The notes under the pieces are model-generated. The model searched no databases, was not told where the DNA came from, and worked only from the letters and a program-made list of their open reading frames with translations. This document shows positions 8,388-17,216 of a stretch of 55,555 nucleotides of DNA, one piece after another; within the stretch, counting starts at the first letter, position 1; every line of letters starts with the position of its first letter. This DNA comes from Cupriavidus laharis (lineage in GTDB: Bacteria; Pseudomonadota; Gammaproteobacteria; Burkholderiales; Burkholderiaceae), in assembly GCF_914271435.1 (NCBI RefSeq), contig NZ_CAJZAI010000023.1, positions 1 through 55,555 of the forward strand, given 5' to 3'. The translations under genes were made by a program, and so were the position numbers.

Positions 8388-9211
8388 CTGCGCCCGTGCT
8401 GCTGATCGATGTCGGCAATACGCGCCTGAAATGGGCCTGGTGCGAGGCTGGCCGTCCGACCGCCGCGGAGGCGGGGCGGCTGCCGACGCCATGGCAACAC
8501 AGTGGCGCGGTCACGCATGCGGAGGATGGCGCCATATACGCGCTGGCCAAGGCAGCGGAGGCCTTGCGCGGCAGCGGCCCGATGCCGTCGGTGTGGATCA
8601 CCAACGTGGCGGGGCCGGCGATTGCCAATCTGGTAGATGCCGCGCTCGTGGTGGCTTTTGGTGCTAGCCCGCCGGTGCAATGGGTGCGCACCACCGCCGT
8701 CCACGGCGACCTCGTCAACGGCTACCGTGAACCTGCGCAGCTCGGCGTGGATCGCTGGGTCGGCAGTATCGGCGCGCACCGCTGGCTGCCGGGCGAAACC
8801 TTGCTGATCGTCACGGCGGGCACGGCCACCACGCTCGATATCGTCACGGCGCAGGCCGGCGGCCAGGCACGCTTCGAAGGCGGGCTGATCCTGCCGGGCC
8901 TGGCGCTGATGCTGGGCACGCTGGCGCGCAACACGGCGCAACTGCCGGCGCTGGATGTGGAAGACACCGGCACGGCAGCCGCCACGCGCCTGCCCTGGGC
9001 CGACAACACGCACGACGCCATTGCCGCGGGCTGCCTGGCCGCGCAGGCCGGTGCGGTGGAGCGTACCTGGCGCACGCTGAGCGGGCGCGGCCCCACGCGT
9101 TGCCTGCTGTCCGGCGGCGCGGGTCACGCGCTGGCGGGCGCGCTCGCCGTGCCGTTCGAGATGCACGATAATCTCGTGCTGCTTGGGTTGCACGCGATGG
9201 CAACGGCCTGA
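8384..9211 (+). CDS. coaX: Type III pantothenate kinase
   Basis: Phosphorylates pantothenate in the first step of coenzyme A synthesis. The protein has 275 residues with the ASKHA-fold phosphate motif DVGNTRLKW at 9-17, GVDRWVG mid-chain and TAGTATTLDIV after it. The ATG overlaps the birA stop (ATGA), so the two are co-translated; birA-coaX pairing is common in Burkholderiales. The coupling of biotin attachment and CoA supply in one operon is typical rather than odd. Confidence 0.92.
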   Translation: MTAPVLLIDVGNTRLKWAWCEAGRPTAAEAGRLPTPWQHSGAVTHAEDGAIYALAKAAEALRGSGPMPSVWITNVAGPAIANLVDAALVVAFGASPPVQWVRTTAVHGDLVNGYREPAQLGVDRWVGSIGAHRWLPGETLLIVTAGTATTLDIVTAQAGGQARFEGGLILPGLALMLGTLARNTAQLPALDVEDTGTAAATRLPWADNTHDAIAAGCLAAQAGAVERTWRTLSGRGPTRCLLSGGAGHALAGALAVPFEMHDNLVLLGLHAMATA

Positions 9212-9285
9212 GCAACACACTGCCGCCGTCATCCCTGCGTCCCCGCCATCGTCAACGCGTCGACCTTTTCACACCGCGCCGTCCC

Positions 9286-10041
9286 ATGTTCCGCCTAGGC
9301 CCGCCCGACCAGCCGCGATGGCTGTCGATTTCGCTGCTGCTGCTCCTGCTGGCAAACATCGTCCTGCTCGCGGCGGTGCTGGGCGCGTTCGGCCCGGACC
9401 CGCTGTCGGGCTGGTTCGGCACGCCGCGCGAACCGGCGCGGCTGCGGCAGCAGGTCCGCACCGAGCGCATGGAGCTTCAGCCCGCAGAACCCGCGTCAGG
9501 CGCGGCCCCCGAGGCGGCGCCGCGCAGTGCGGGGCCGGCCGGCAAGGTCCTCGCGGTGGCCGCGAGCGCGGGCCGCGACGGCCAGTGCGTGGAAATCGGA
9601 GGGTTCAGCGCACAGACTGCGCGCCGCGCGGCGGAGGACCTCTCCGGCGGTTCCTGGCAGGTAGAGCAGTTCGAGCGCCGCGAGGAGGTGCGTTGGTGGA
9701 TCCACCTGCCGGCCCAGCCCACGCGCGAGAACCTCGAGCGCAAGCTCGCCGAACTGCGCCGCCGCAACGTGACCGACTATTCGGTGGTGACAGGCGGCCC
9801 GCAGGAAGCGGAGTCGTTCACCGTGTCGCTGGGCCTGTTCCGCGAACGAGAGCATGCCGAGCACTACCTGGAAACCCTGCGCGGACAAGGCGTGCGCACC
9901 GCCGTGCTGGCTGACGCGCCACGCCCGCTCACGCGCCAGTGGCTGCGCGTGCGGGGTGCCGACGAAGCGGCGCGCGCACGGCTGGACGCCATGCGCCAGC
10001 GCTACGGCGCTGAGACCCTGCTGACCTGCGGCGCTGCCTGA
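9286..10041 (+). CDS. SPOR-domain membrane protein
   Basis: Protein of 251 residues with a short cytoplasmic start (about residues 1-12), one membrane helix at about 13-32, a charged Pro/Ala linker and a C-terminal SPOR-like region at about 150-225 (SFTVSLGLFREREHAEHYLETLRGQG). SPOR domains bind denuded septal peptidoglycan, so a division or envelope role is likely. It lies 74 bases after coaX on the same strand and probably ends that operon. Confidence 0.8.
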   Translation: MFRLGPPDQPRWLSISLLLLLLANIVLLAAVLGAFGPDPLSGWFGTPREPARLRQQVRTERMELQPAEPASGAAPEAAPRSAGPAGKVLAVAASAGRDGQCVEIGGFSAQTARRAAEDLSGGSWQVEQFERREEVRWWIHLPAQPTRENLERKLAELRRRNVTDYSVVTGGPQEAESFTVSLGLFREREHAEHYLETLRGQGVRTAVLADAPRPLTRQWLRVRGADEAARARLDAMRQRYGAETLLTCGAA

Positions 10042-10069
10042 GGGACCGGTTCGGGAAGAGGAAGGGGAT

Positions 10070-10088
10070 GCCGGGGGCGTGCCCCGGC
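10070..10088. terminator. Hairpin between convergent genes
   Basis: Stem GCCGGGG/CCCCGGC with a 5-nt loop between the convergent SPOR gene and rfaE2. No T-run follows, so it is at best a weak or Rho-assisted terminator. Confidence 0.35.
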
Positions 10089-10095
10089 GCGACCC

Positions 10096-10611
10096 TCAAC
10101 GATGCTGCCTGACCTTGGTCAGCAGCTTGGTGGTGGAGCGGTCGTGCAGGAAGGGGATGGCGATGGCCTGCCCGCCCCAGCTGCGCACCAGGCGCGTTTC
10201 CTCGAGCGTTTCGATGTCGTAGTCGCCGCCCTTCACGTAGATGTCCGGACGCACCTGGCGGATCAGCTCGACCGGGGTCTGCTCGCGGAACATCGCCACC
10301 AGGTCCACCGAGGCCAGCGCGGCCAGCAGCGCCATGCGGTCGGATTCATGGTTCAGCGGGCGGTCGTCGCCCTTGCCCAGCATCCTGACCGAGGCGTCGC
10401 TGTTGACGCCCACGACCAGGCTGGCGCCGAGTTCGCGCGCCTGGGCCAGGTAGGTGGCGTGGCCGCGGTGCAGGATGTCGAAGACGCCGTTGGTGAACAC
10501 CAGCGGGCGCGGCAACGTGGCAATGCGCGCGGCCAGCGCGGCGGCATCGTCGGGTGGGGTCAGTTTGGATTCGAAGGCGGGTACGGACATGTCTGGGGCC
10601 AGGTTTTGCAT
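10096..10611 (-). CDS. rfaE2: D-glycero-beta-D-manno-heptose 1-phosphate adenylyltransferase
   Basis: Transfers AMP to heptose 1-phosphate in ADP-heptose synthesis for the lipopolysaccharide core. The 171-residue protein is the stand-alone nucleotidyltransferase half of HldE. It has the TNGVFDILHRGH motif with the HxGH signature at 48-51, VVGVNSDASVR next, and KGGDY plus FLHDRSTTKLL near the end. A second ATG at codon 8 could be the start. It sits alone; the kinase partner (rfaE1) is not in the window. Confidence 0.92.
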   Translation of the reverse strand: MQNLAPDMSVPAFESKLTPPDDAAALAARIATLPRPLVFTNGVFDILHRGHATYLAQARELGASLVVGVNSDASVRMLGKGDDRPLNHESDRMALLAALASVDLVAMFREQTPVELIRQVRPDIYVKGGDYDIETLEETRLVRSWGGQAIAIPFLHDRSTTKLLTKVRQHR

Positions 10612-10677
10612 CCCCGGAATGGTACCCCGGCTTGGCGAAGCTGCGGCCGGATCAAATCATCTGATGGAGCACCAATG

Positions 10678-10711
10678 AAAAAAGCCCGATCGGATCCGAT
10701 CGGGCTTTTTT
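10678..10711. terminator. Perfect 34-bp palindromic bidirectional terminator
   Basis: Six A, then GCCCGATCGG, then GATCC-centred symmetry, then CCGATCGGGC half and six T: the whole 34 bp is its own reverse complement, centred on GGATCC. It follows the ferritin-like gene (stop at 10738) on the minus strand and could stop transcription from either side. Confidence 0.85.
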
Positions 10712-10737
10712 CGGTCAGCGAGGAAAGTTTCCGGGGC

Positions 10738-11595
10738 TCAGGCCGGTTGCTCGCCGCCGGTGCCTTGCAGGCGCGTATTCAGTTCCTTGCGATAGCGGTT
10801 AAGGTCCTGCACCGTTTCGAAGGTGCGCTCGAACAGCAGCGACATATTGTGCAAGATCCGTTCGATGACCTTCTTTTCCCAGCCTTCGTCAAAGCGGATC
10901 TGCTCGTCCAGCCACTTTTCCAGCCAGTCGGGATCCGGCAGGCGCGACTGCACGGTGTCGTTCGGGAACAGCGCCTTGTTGACGTGCAGGTTGGTCGGGT
11001 GCAGCGGCTTCTCGGTGCGGCGCGCCGACGCCATCAGCACGCCGATCTTGGCGAACGCGGCGCGCGCGTTGTCGCCGAACTGCGCCAGGTACTTCTTCAT
11101 GTAGCGCAGGTAGGCGCCGCCGTGGCGGGCTTCGTCCTGCGACAACGTGCGGTAGATATGCTTGATGACCGGTTCCGAGTGCCATTCGGCGGCGCGGCGG
11201 TACCAGTGGTTCAGGCGGATTTCGCCGCAGAAGTGCAGCATCAGCGTTTCCAGCGGCGGGGCCGGGTCGAACTCGAAGCGCACGGCGTGCAGCTCTTCCT
11301 CGGTCGGCACAAGGTCGGGGCGGAAGCGGCGCAGGTACTCCATCAGCACCAGCGAATGCTTCTGCTCCTCGAAGAACCAGATGCTCATGAAGGCCGAAAA
11401 GTCGGAGTCGTGGCGGTTGTCGCGCAGGAACATCTCCGTCGCCGGCAGGGCCGACCATTCCGTGATGGCGTTCATGCGGATGGTCTTGGCCTGGTCGTCC
11501 GTCAGCAGGCTGGCGTCGAAGGACTCCCAGGGGATGTCCTTGTCCATGTGCCAGCGGACCGCTTCCAACGATTTGAACAGTTCGGGGTAGAGCAT
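10738..11595 (-). CDS. Ferritin-like diiron-fold protein
   Basis: Protein of 285 residues with the four-helix diiron ligand pattern: Glu46, EEQKH (Glu77, His80), Glu125 in CGEIRLNHW, and DEARH (Glu155, His158). The pattern resembles stearoyl-ACP desaturase-type and other ferritin-like oxidases, but substrate and redox partner are unknown. No signal peptide, so cytoplasmic. It is a single-gene unit with its own candidate promoter and a strong terminator. Confidence 0.8.
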   Translation of the reverse strand: MLYPELFKSLEAVRWHMDKDIPWESFDASLLTDDQAKTIRMNAITEWSALPATEMFLRDNRHDSDFSAFMSIWFFEEQKHSLVLMEYLRRFRPDLVPTEEELHAVRFEFDPAPPLETLMLHFCGEIRLNHWYRRAAEWHSEPVIKHIYRTLSQDEARHGGAYLRYMKKYLAQFGDNARAAFAKIGVLMASARRTEKPLHPTNLHVNKALFPNDTVQSRLPDPDWLEKWLDEQIRFDEGWEKKVIERILHNMSLLFERTFETVQDLNRYRKELNTRLQGTGGEQPA

Positions 11596-11620
11596 GGTAA
11601 GCCTTTGAAATTACGGGCGG

Positions 11621-11626
11621 ATTCTA
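11621..11626 (-). promoter_or_regulatory. Candidate -10 box for the ferritin-like gene
   Basis: TAGAAT on the minus strand, 26 bases before the ATG at 11595, in an AT-richer gap. The -35 is unclear. Confidence 0.4.
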
Positions 11627-11788
11627 CCAGACGCGAATTATTCTCTATTCCCTTTTTTAGGGCGGATCGCCGCAAATGCAACGACTATCGCAGCGGTTCG
11701 AGCGGATTCGGCGCCATTTTTGGGCGATTAGCGGTACGGACACGTAGCAATGTGCCAGCGGCGGCGCTTGCCTGTGTCCGACGCGCCT

Positions 11789-13084
11789 TTACAACACGGG
11801 CGCCTGGGTGACCAGCGCGGCGCGCGGCGGGCCGGAATCGCGGGCCGCCGGCGCGCCCGGGATGATGCCGTACAGGAAGGCCGCCAGTTCATCGGCCTGG
11901 GCCGCGGCGTCGCGTTCGCCGAGTGCGATCAGGGACTGCGTGAACTCGGGCTCGAACAGCAGATAGCTGGCGAACGCGGCGCCGCGCGCCTCGGTGCCGC
12001 CCAGCGGCGCCAGCAGCGCGCGCACGGTACGCGGCAGCTGCTGCAGGTGATCGGCTGCAATGGCCTCGATGGGCTCGCTCGGCGAGATCGTCATGACCTG
12101 CACGGGCCGCCAGCCTTCGGCATCGCCAGCCAGTTCCGGCATGCGCGAGAGCAGCCGGTTGATGTGGAGCAGGCGCTCCAGGTCGGCCGAGAGCCCGTCC
12201 AGGAAGATGCTCGCCAGCGCCTGTCCGCCCACCTGCGCCAGCGACGGATAGCCGCCGGCCGGCACGGTGTCGAACCAGCCAGGGCGCTGCCGCGACGCGG
12301 AGCCGATCGCGAGGATGCGCGAAGCACCCAGGTGGATGGCCGGCGACAGGGGCGACATCTGGCGCATGGTGCCGTCGCCGAACCACTCGTGATGGCCATC
12401 GAGTTCCAGCGCCATGGCCGGGAACAGGAACGGGATGGAGGCCGACGCCAGCAGGTGGTCCACCGTGATCTGCGCGGGCATGGCAATGCGCTGGCTGCGG
12501 TGCCACGGATGGATGCGCCGGTGCGACTGGTAGAAGATCACGTGCCGGCCGGTGCTGTAGGACAGCGCGGTGACCGCGAACGCCTGCAGCACGCCGGCAT
12601 CGAGGCTCGCCTGCACGCGCTGGCCGTCGAAGAGTTCGCCCAGCATGCTGCCAAGCGGCGCGTTGTCGAGCAGCGCGCGCGGCGCGTGCCGATGGGTGGC
12701 CCATCCAAACGCCAGCGCCGACAACCAGCGTGCGCCGGACACGCCCGCGCGCAACACGTCGGTGCGGTAGACGTCGTCGGTGTGGATGCCATGCCAGAGC
12801 GCAGACAGGCTGTCCGCGGCGGCCTGGAAGTCCGCTGCGTGGATCGCCAGGCCTGCGCCGTTGATGGCTCCCGCCGACGTGCCGGCGATAATGCCGAACG
12901 GAATCGGCGCATGGCTATGCCCATGCTGTGCCGCGATGCGCGCCAGGCCGCTGAGCACGCCGGCCTGGTAGGCCGCGCGCGCGCCGCCGCCCATCATGAT
13001 CAGCGCGGTGGCGTTGCGTTGCACGCCGCCATGATGCCGATGAGATGGCGCGGCTTCGTGGCCGGGAAGGCTGTCTCTGTGCAT
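11789..13084 (-). CDS. Patatin-like phospholipase
   Basis: Predicted lipid acyl hydrolase of 431 residues. The oxyanion-hole motif GGGARA is at 32-37, the nucleophile elbow GTSAG at 68-72 (Ser70), and the dyad Asp is in WFGDGTMRQ about two thirds along. No signal peptide, so probably cytoplasmic or peripheral. The ATG was chosen because the frame upstream is the shadow of phaM. It starts 25 bases after phaM on the same strand, so the two are likely co-transcribed; a role at the polyhydroxybutyrate granule is possible but unproven. Confidence 0.88.
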   Translation of the reverse strand: MHRDSLPGHEAAPSHRHHGGVQRNATALIMMGGGARAAYQAGVLSGLARIAAQHGHSHAPIPFGIIAGTSAGAINGAGLAIHAADFQAAADSLSALWHGIHTDDVYRTDVLRAGVSGARWLSALAFGWATHRHAPRALLDNAPLGSMLGELFDGQRVQASLDAGVLQAFAVTALSYSTGRHVIFYQSHRRIHPWHRSQRIAMPAQITVDHLLASASIPFLFPAMALELDGHHEWFGDGTMRQMSPLSPAIHLGASRILAIGSASRQRPGWFDTVPAGGYPSLAQVGGQALASIFLDGLSADLERLLHINRLLSRMPELAGDAEGWRPVQVMTISPSEPIEAIAADHLQQLPRTVRALLAPLGGTEARGAAFASYLLFEPEFTQSLIALGERDAAAQADELAAFLYGIIPGAPAARDSGPPRAALVTQAPVL

Positions 13085-13109
13085 GCGGTGGGCTGGGCGG
13101 CGTCGGGGC

Positions 13110-13868
13110 TTATTCCTTGCCGTTGTCCGGCGCGGTCTCGGGTTTGGTTGCCTTGGTGCCTGCTGGTGTCTTGCGCGCCGCGGTGCTCTTGGCAGCGGTC
13201 TTTGTGGCGCCCTTCGTTGCGGTGCCGTTCTTGCGCGCCGGTTCGGCCTTGGGCTTGTCCGTTTCGGCGGGCTTGGCAGCCGGCTTCTCGGCCGCGGCGG
13301 TACCAAAGCCGCCCATGCCGAACGGGGCAATGCTGGCTGCGGCTGCGCCGCTCGCGATCTGGTTGAACTGCTGCTGCAGCATGTCCCACCACAGCGATGC
13401 GTTGGGCGGCGGCGCAGTGTCCGCTGCCTTGCCGGCGGCTTCGGCCTGCGCGCCGGGTTCCGGCGCGTCTTGCGGAGTGGCCGCTTCGCCTGCCGGCTTA
13501 TCGTCGGAGGCGGGGCGTTGCGGCGGTGGCGAGGCGCTCGGCGCAGTGGCGGCGCGCGCGACGTTTTCCATCGCAGACTGCATGGCTTCTGGCGACAGCG
13601 CATTGCCGAAGGTCTGCAGCGCGACCAGCGTGGCGCGCTGCACCTCCAGGCCCTGGATGGTGGTGTGCAGCAGGTTGGTGTTGAGCTGCAGCCAGCCTTC
13701 CACGGCCTTCAGGTCGTGAATGCGCTTGTCGAGCTCTTCCAGGTCCATGGGCGGCGTCATGGCCGCCTGCAGCCCGGGCATCAGGCTGCCGGGCAAGCCC
13801 GCGCTGCTGCCCCACAGCTTGCGCATGAGCTCGAAGCCGTTGGTGAAATCGGGAATCTGTCCGAACAT
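13110..13868 (-). CDS. phaM: PhaM polyhydroxyalkanoate granule regulatory protein
   Basis: The 252-residue protein opens MFGQIPDFTNGFELMRKLWG and has the PhaM N-terminal helical domain (about 1-120) with MDLEELDKRIHDLKAVEGWL. An Ala/Pro linker follows, then a basic C-terminal tail (about 185-252) rich in Lys, Ala, Thr and Pro like histone H1. In Cupriavidus necator PhaM binds and activates PHB synthase PhaC1 and tethers granules to the nucleoid through this tail. Recognition rests on the distinctive N-terminus and tail. It lies in a minus-strand run with a crotonase upstream and a patatin downstream. Confidence 0.9.
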   Translation of the reverse strand: MFGQIPDFTNGFELMRKLWGSSAGLPGSLMPGLQAAMTPPMDLEELDKRIHDLKAVEGWLQLNTNLLHTTIQGLEVQRATLVALQTFGNALSPEAMQSAMENVARAATAPSASPPPQRPASDDKPAGEAATPQDAPEPGAQAEAAGKAADTAPPPNASLWWDMLQQQFNQIASGAAAASIAPFGMGGFGTAAAEKPAAKPAETDKPKAEPARKNGTATKGATKTAAKSTAARKTPAGTKATKPETAPDNGKE

Positions 13869-13942
13869 GTCGTGCGCTCCGTGGTGGAGCCAGCCGGGCA
13901 GTCAGGGGGCGCCGCGGTCTGTCTCCGTCCGATCTGGTTGAA

Positions 13943-14776
<834 letters not shown>

Positions 14777-14822
14777 GGCAGGCTGCGGAATGGAAAAAGG
14801 GCCGTGCCGGGTACATGGATTC

Positions 14823-14848
14823 ATTTACCAACCGGCCGGTCGGTAAAT
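14823..14848. promoter_or_regulatory. 26-bp TetR-type operator palindrome
   Basis: Left arm ATTTACCAACCGG and right arm CCGGTCGGTAAAT differ from perfect symmetry at one pair. It overlaps the predicted -10 and start point of the crotonase promoter, as expected for a repressor site. No TetR gene lies in the window. Confidence 0.65.
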
Positions 14849-14852
14849 TATA
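14847..14852 (-). promoter_or_regulatory. Consensus -10 (TATAAT) of the crotonase promoter
   Basis: TATAAT on the minus strand, 70 bases before the chosen ATG. Its last two bases fall in the TetR-type palindrome. A CAGACA about 19 bases upstream is a weak -35. Confidence 0.55.
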
Positions 14853-14893
14853 TGCACATCCGGCACGGCCCTGTCTGGCCTGCGGCCTTGCGC

Positions 14894-15874
14894 TCAGGGC
14901 TGCGCCACGAGCTGGTCGATGGCGCCGAACACCGAGTGGCCCTGCGCGTCGAACATCTCGATCTTCACCGCGTCGCCGAACTTCATGAACTCGGTCGACG
15001 GCTTGCCGTCCTCGATGGTCTCCAGCATGCGCTTTTCGGCGATGCAGCAGTAGCCCTTCTTGCGGTCGACGTTGGAGATGGTGCCCGAGCCGACGATGCT
15101 GCCCGCGCGCACGTTGCGCGTCTTGCAGATATGCGCAATGAGCTGGCCGAAGTCGAACACCATGTCGGTGCCGCAATCGGGCTGGCCGACCTTCTTGCTG
15201 TTCCAGTGCACGGTCATGGGCAGGTGCACCTTGCGCTCGCGCCAGGCGTCGCCGAGTTCATCGGGCGTGACCGCCACCGGCGAGAACGCCGTGGCGGGCT
15301 TGCTCTGGAAGAAGCCGAAGCCCTTGCCGAGCTCGGCCGGGATCAGGTTGCGCAGCGACACGTCGTTGGCCAGCACCAGCAGGCGGATGCCTTCGGCGGC
15401 CTGCTCGGGCGTGGCGCCCATCTTCACGTCGCCGGTGATGATGGCCACCTCGGCCTCGAAGTCGATGCCGAAGGCTTCGCTCGCGCACACGATGTCGTCG
15501 TGCGGACCGAGGAAGTCGTCGGAGCCGCCCTGGTACATCAGCGGGTCGGTCCAGAACTCGGGCGGCATTTCGGCGCCGCGCGCCTTGCGCACCAGCTCCA
15601 CGTGGTTGACATAGGCCGAGCCGTCGGCCCACTGGTAGGCACGCGGCAGCGGCGCCATGCAGTGCTTCGGGTCGAACGGGAACGGGTGGCGCGCGCGGCC
15701 CGCGTTGAGGGCGTCGTACAGATCCTGCAACTGCGGCGCGTAGAAGGCCCAGTCGTCCAGCACGGTCTGCAGCCTGCCGGCGATGTCGGCGGCGAAGTGG
15801 GCGGTCTTCAGGTCGCGCGAGACGACAACCAGCTGGCCGTCGCGCGAGCCATCCTTGAGGGTGGCGAGTTTCAT
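14894..15874 (-). CDS. Fumarylacetoacetate hydrolase family protein
   Basis: Protein of 326 residues starting MKLATLKDGSRDGQLVVVSRD, an opening common to Burkholderiales FAH proteins that cleave C-C bonds of beta-diketones in aromatic catabolism. The metal-binding acidic residues are in EAFGIDFEAEVAIITGD, and later motifs are FGQLIAH and VGSGTISN. The open frame extends 20 codons upstream, but that part lacks homology-like features. It follows the Bug gene on the same strand after 70 bases, so the two may be one catabolic unit. Fumarylacetoacetate itself need not be the substrate. Confidence 0.88.
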   Translation of the reverse strand: MKLATLKDGSRDGQLVVVSRDLKTAHFAADIAGRLQTVLDDWAFYAPQLQDLYDALNAGRARHPFPFDPKHCMAPLPRAYQWADGSAYVNHVELVRKARGAEMPPEFWTDPLMYQGGSDDFLGPHDDIVCASEAFGIDFEAEVAIITGDVKMGATPEQAAEGIRLLVLANDVSLRNLIPAELGKGFGFFQSKPATAFSPVAVTPDELGDAWRERKVHLPMTVHWNSKKVGQPDCGTDMVFDFGQLIAHICKTRNVRAGSIVGSGTISNVDRKKGYCCIAEKRMLETIEDGKPSTEFMKFGDAVKIEMFDAQGHSVFGAIDQLVAQP

Positions 15875-15944
15875 GGTCGGTAGAGGCGTAATCGGGTCGG
15901 TGCGCGCGATGCTGGGTTGCCCGGGGCACCGCACGCGGCGGCCG

Positions 15945-16961
15945 TTAGTCTACCGTGATGCCTTTCGCCTTGATCAGCTTGCCCCAGCGCTCGGCTTCGG
16001 CGTGCGCGTATTGCGCGAACTCTTCCGGCGTGCTCGACACCGGCTCCACGCCGACGCCTTCCATGCGTTTCTGCACCTCGGGGCTCTTCAGGGCCTTGAC
16101 GAGTTCGGCATTGAGCCGGTTCACGATCGGCTTCGGCGTGCCGGCCGGTGCGACCACGCCTTGCCAGGCGTAGGCCTCGAAGCCGGCTACGCCACCCTCG
16201 GCCACGGTCGGCACATTGGGCAGCATGGCCAGGCGCTTGGGCGTGGCCACGCCGAGGGCACGCAGCTTGCCGGCTGTAACGTTCTGCTGGCCCGACGCAA
16301 GATCCACGAACATCAGGTCCACCTGGCCGGCCAGCAGGTCCTGCACGGCCGGCGCGGCGCCCTTGTAGGGCACGTGGGTCATCTTGATGTGGGCCTGGTC
16401 CATGAACAGCTCCATGGCCAGGTGGTGCGGGCTGCCGGCGCCCGGCGAGGCAAAGTTGATCTTGCCCGGGTTCTTCTGCGCGTATTCGATGACTTCCTTG
16501 AGCGTCTTGGCCGGGAAGTTCGGCGCGGCTACCAGCACCAGCGGGAAGCGCGCCACCATGCCCACGTGCACGAAGTCCTTGTCGGCGCTGTAGGGCAGCT
16601 TCTTGTACAGCGACGGATTGGCGGCCAGCGTGGCGGTGTCGGCGGTCAGTACGGTATAGCCGTCCGGCTTGGCGTGGGCGACGGCGTCGGCGCCGACGAT
16701 GGTCGCCGCGCCCGGACGGTTGTCGATCACCACCTGCTTGCCCAGTGCGGGGGAGATCGCCTGGCCCAGCGTGCGCGCCACCACGTCGGTGCCGCCGCCG
16801 GCCGGGTAGGGCACCACCCAGCGGATCGGCTGTGACGGCCATGCGTCGGCCGCGCGGGCGGGCGCGGTGGCGCTGATGGCCAGTGCGGCGGTTGCGGCAA
16901 AAGCGGCAAGGGTGCGGGAGGCGGCGCGCAGCGCGGCGCGCGAGGGGCGGAAGGGCGTCAT
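15945..16961 (-). CDS. Bug/TctC-family tripartite tricarboxylate transporter substrate-binding protein
   Basis: Periplasmic binding protein of 338 residues with a signal peptide ending near residue 37 (APARAADAWPSQ). The Bug-family openings WPSQPIRWVVPYPAGGGTDVVAR and NRPGAATIVGAD are present. Such proteins are greatly expanded in Cupriavidus and Bordetella, often without TctA/TctB partners nearby, as here. The neighbouring FAH gene and divergent IclR regulator suggest an organic-acid or aromatic ligand, but the ligand cannot be read from sequence. Confidence 0.9.
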   Translation of the reverse strand: MTPFRPSRAALRAASRTLAAFAATAALAISATAPARAADAWPSQPIRWVVPYPAGGGTDVVARTLGQAISPALGKQVVIDNRPGAATIVGADAVAHAKPDGYTVLTADTATLAANPSLYKKLPYSADKDFVHVGMVARFPLVLVAAPNFPAKTLKEVIEYAQKNPGKINFASPGAGSPHHLAMELFMDQAHIKMTHVPYKGAAPAVQDLLAGQVDLMFVDLASGQQNVTAGKLRALGVATPKRLAMLPNVPTVAEGGVAGFEAYAWQGVVAPAGTPKPIVNRLNAELVKALKSPEVQKRMEGVGVEPVSSTPEEFAQYAHAEAERWGKLIKAKGITVD

Positions 16962-17018
16962 CGGTTGTCTCCGTCTGGTGTTCTCAGCCCGGCTTTGCGT
17001 GCGGCGCCGCGGTTCGTT

Positions 17019-17103
17019 CCGACCGGTCGGCGCTTCGGGTCTGTCGGCAAAGTCTACTCACGGTTTAAAAATTGGTAAATCGATTTCGCTATAGTAAATT
17101 TAC
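17019..17103. promoter_or_regulatory. Divergent Bug/IclR control region with palindromes
   Basis: The gap between divergent genes holds CCGACCGGTCGG (17019-17030), AAATCGATTT (17077-17086) and GTAAATTTAC (17094-17103), all perfect palindromes, the last two in an AT-rich stretch that likely carries the promoters. IclR autoregulation and control of the Bug gene are the simplest reading. Confidence 0.45.
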
Positions 17104-17216
17104 TTAAGGTTTTTGCCGGAGCCCCTGTGCGGGCGGCGCCGAATACCCGACAATTCCCCTGTACTTCCCGATTCTCTCCATTCACGCTCCATTCACGCCG
17201 CCAATGCTCGCCGCGC

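Larger units (their letters stand above)
14794..14872 (-). terminator. Long-range terminator stem after the FAH gene
   Basis: On the minus strand AGGGCCGTGCCGG (14872-14860) pairs perfectly with CCGGCACGGCCCT (14810-14798), followed by a run of five T to 14794. The 49-nt interval between the arms holds a 26-bp palindrome that can itself fold. It would end the fumarylacetoacetase-family transcript, and also lies in the leader of the crotonase gene. Confidence 0.6.

Noticed and set aside
14822..14824. ATG at 14824 as crotonase start
   Set aside because: It falls within the operator palindrome almost at the predicted transcript start and adds 16 residues without homology-like features.
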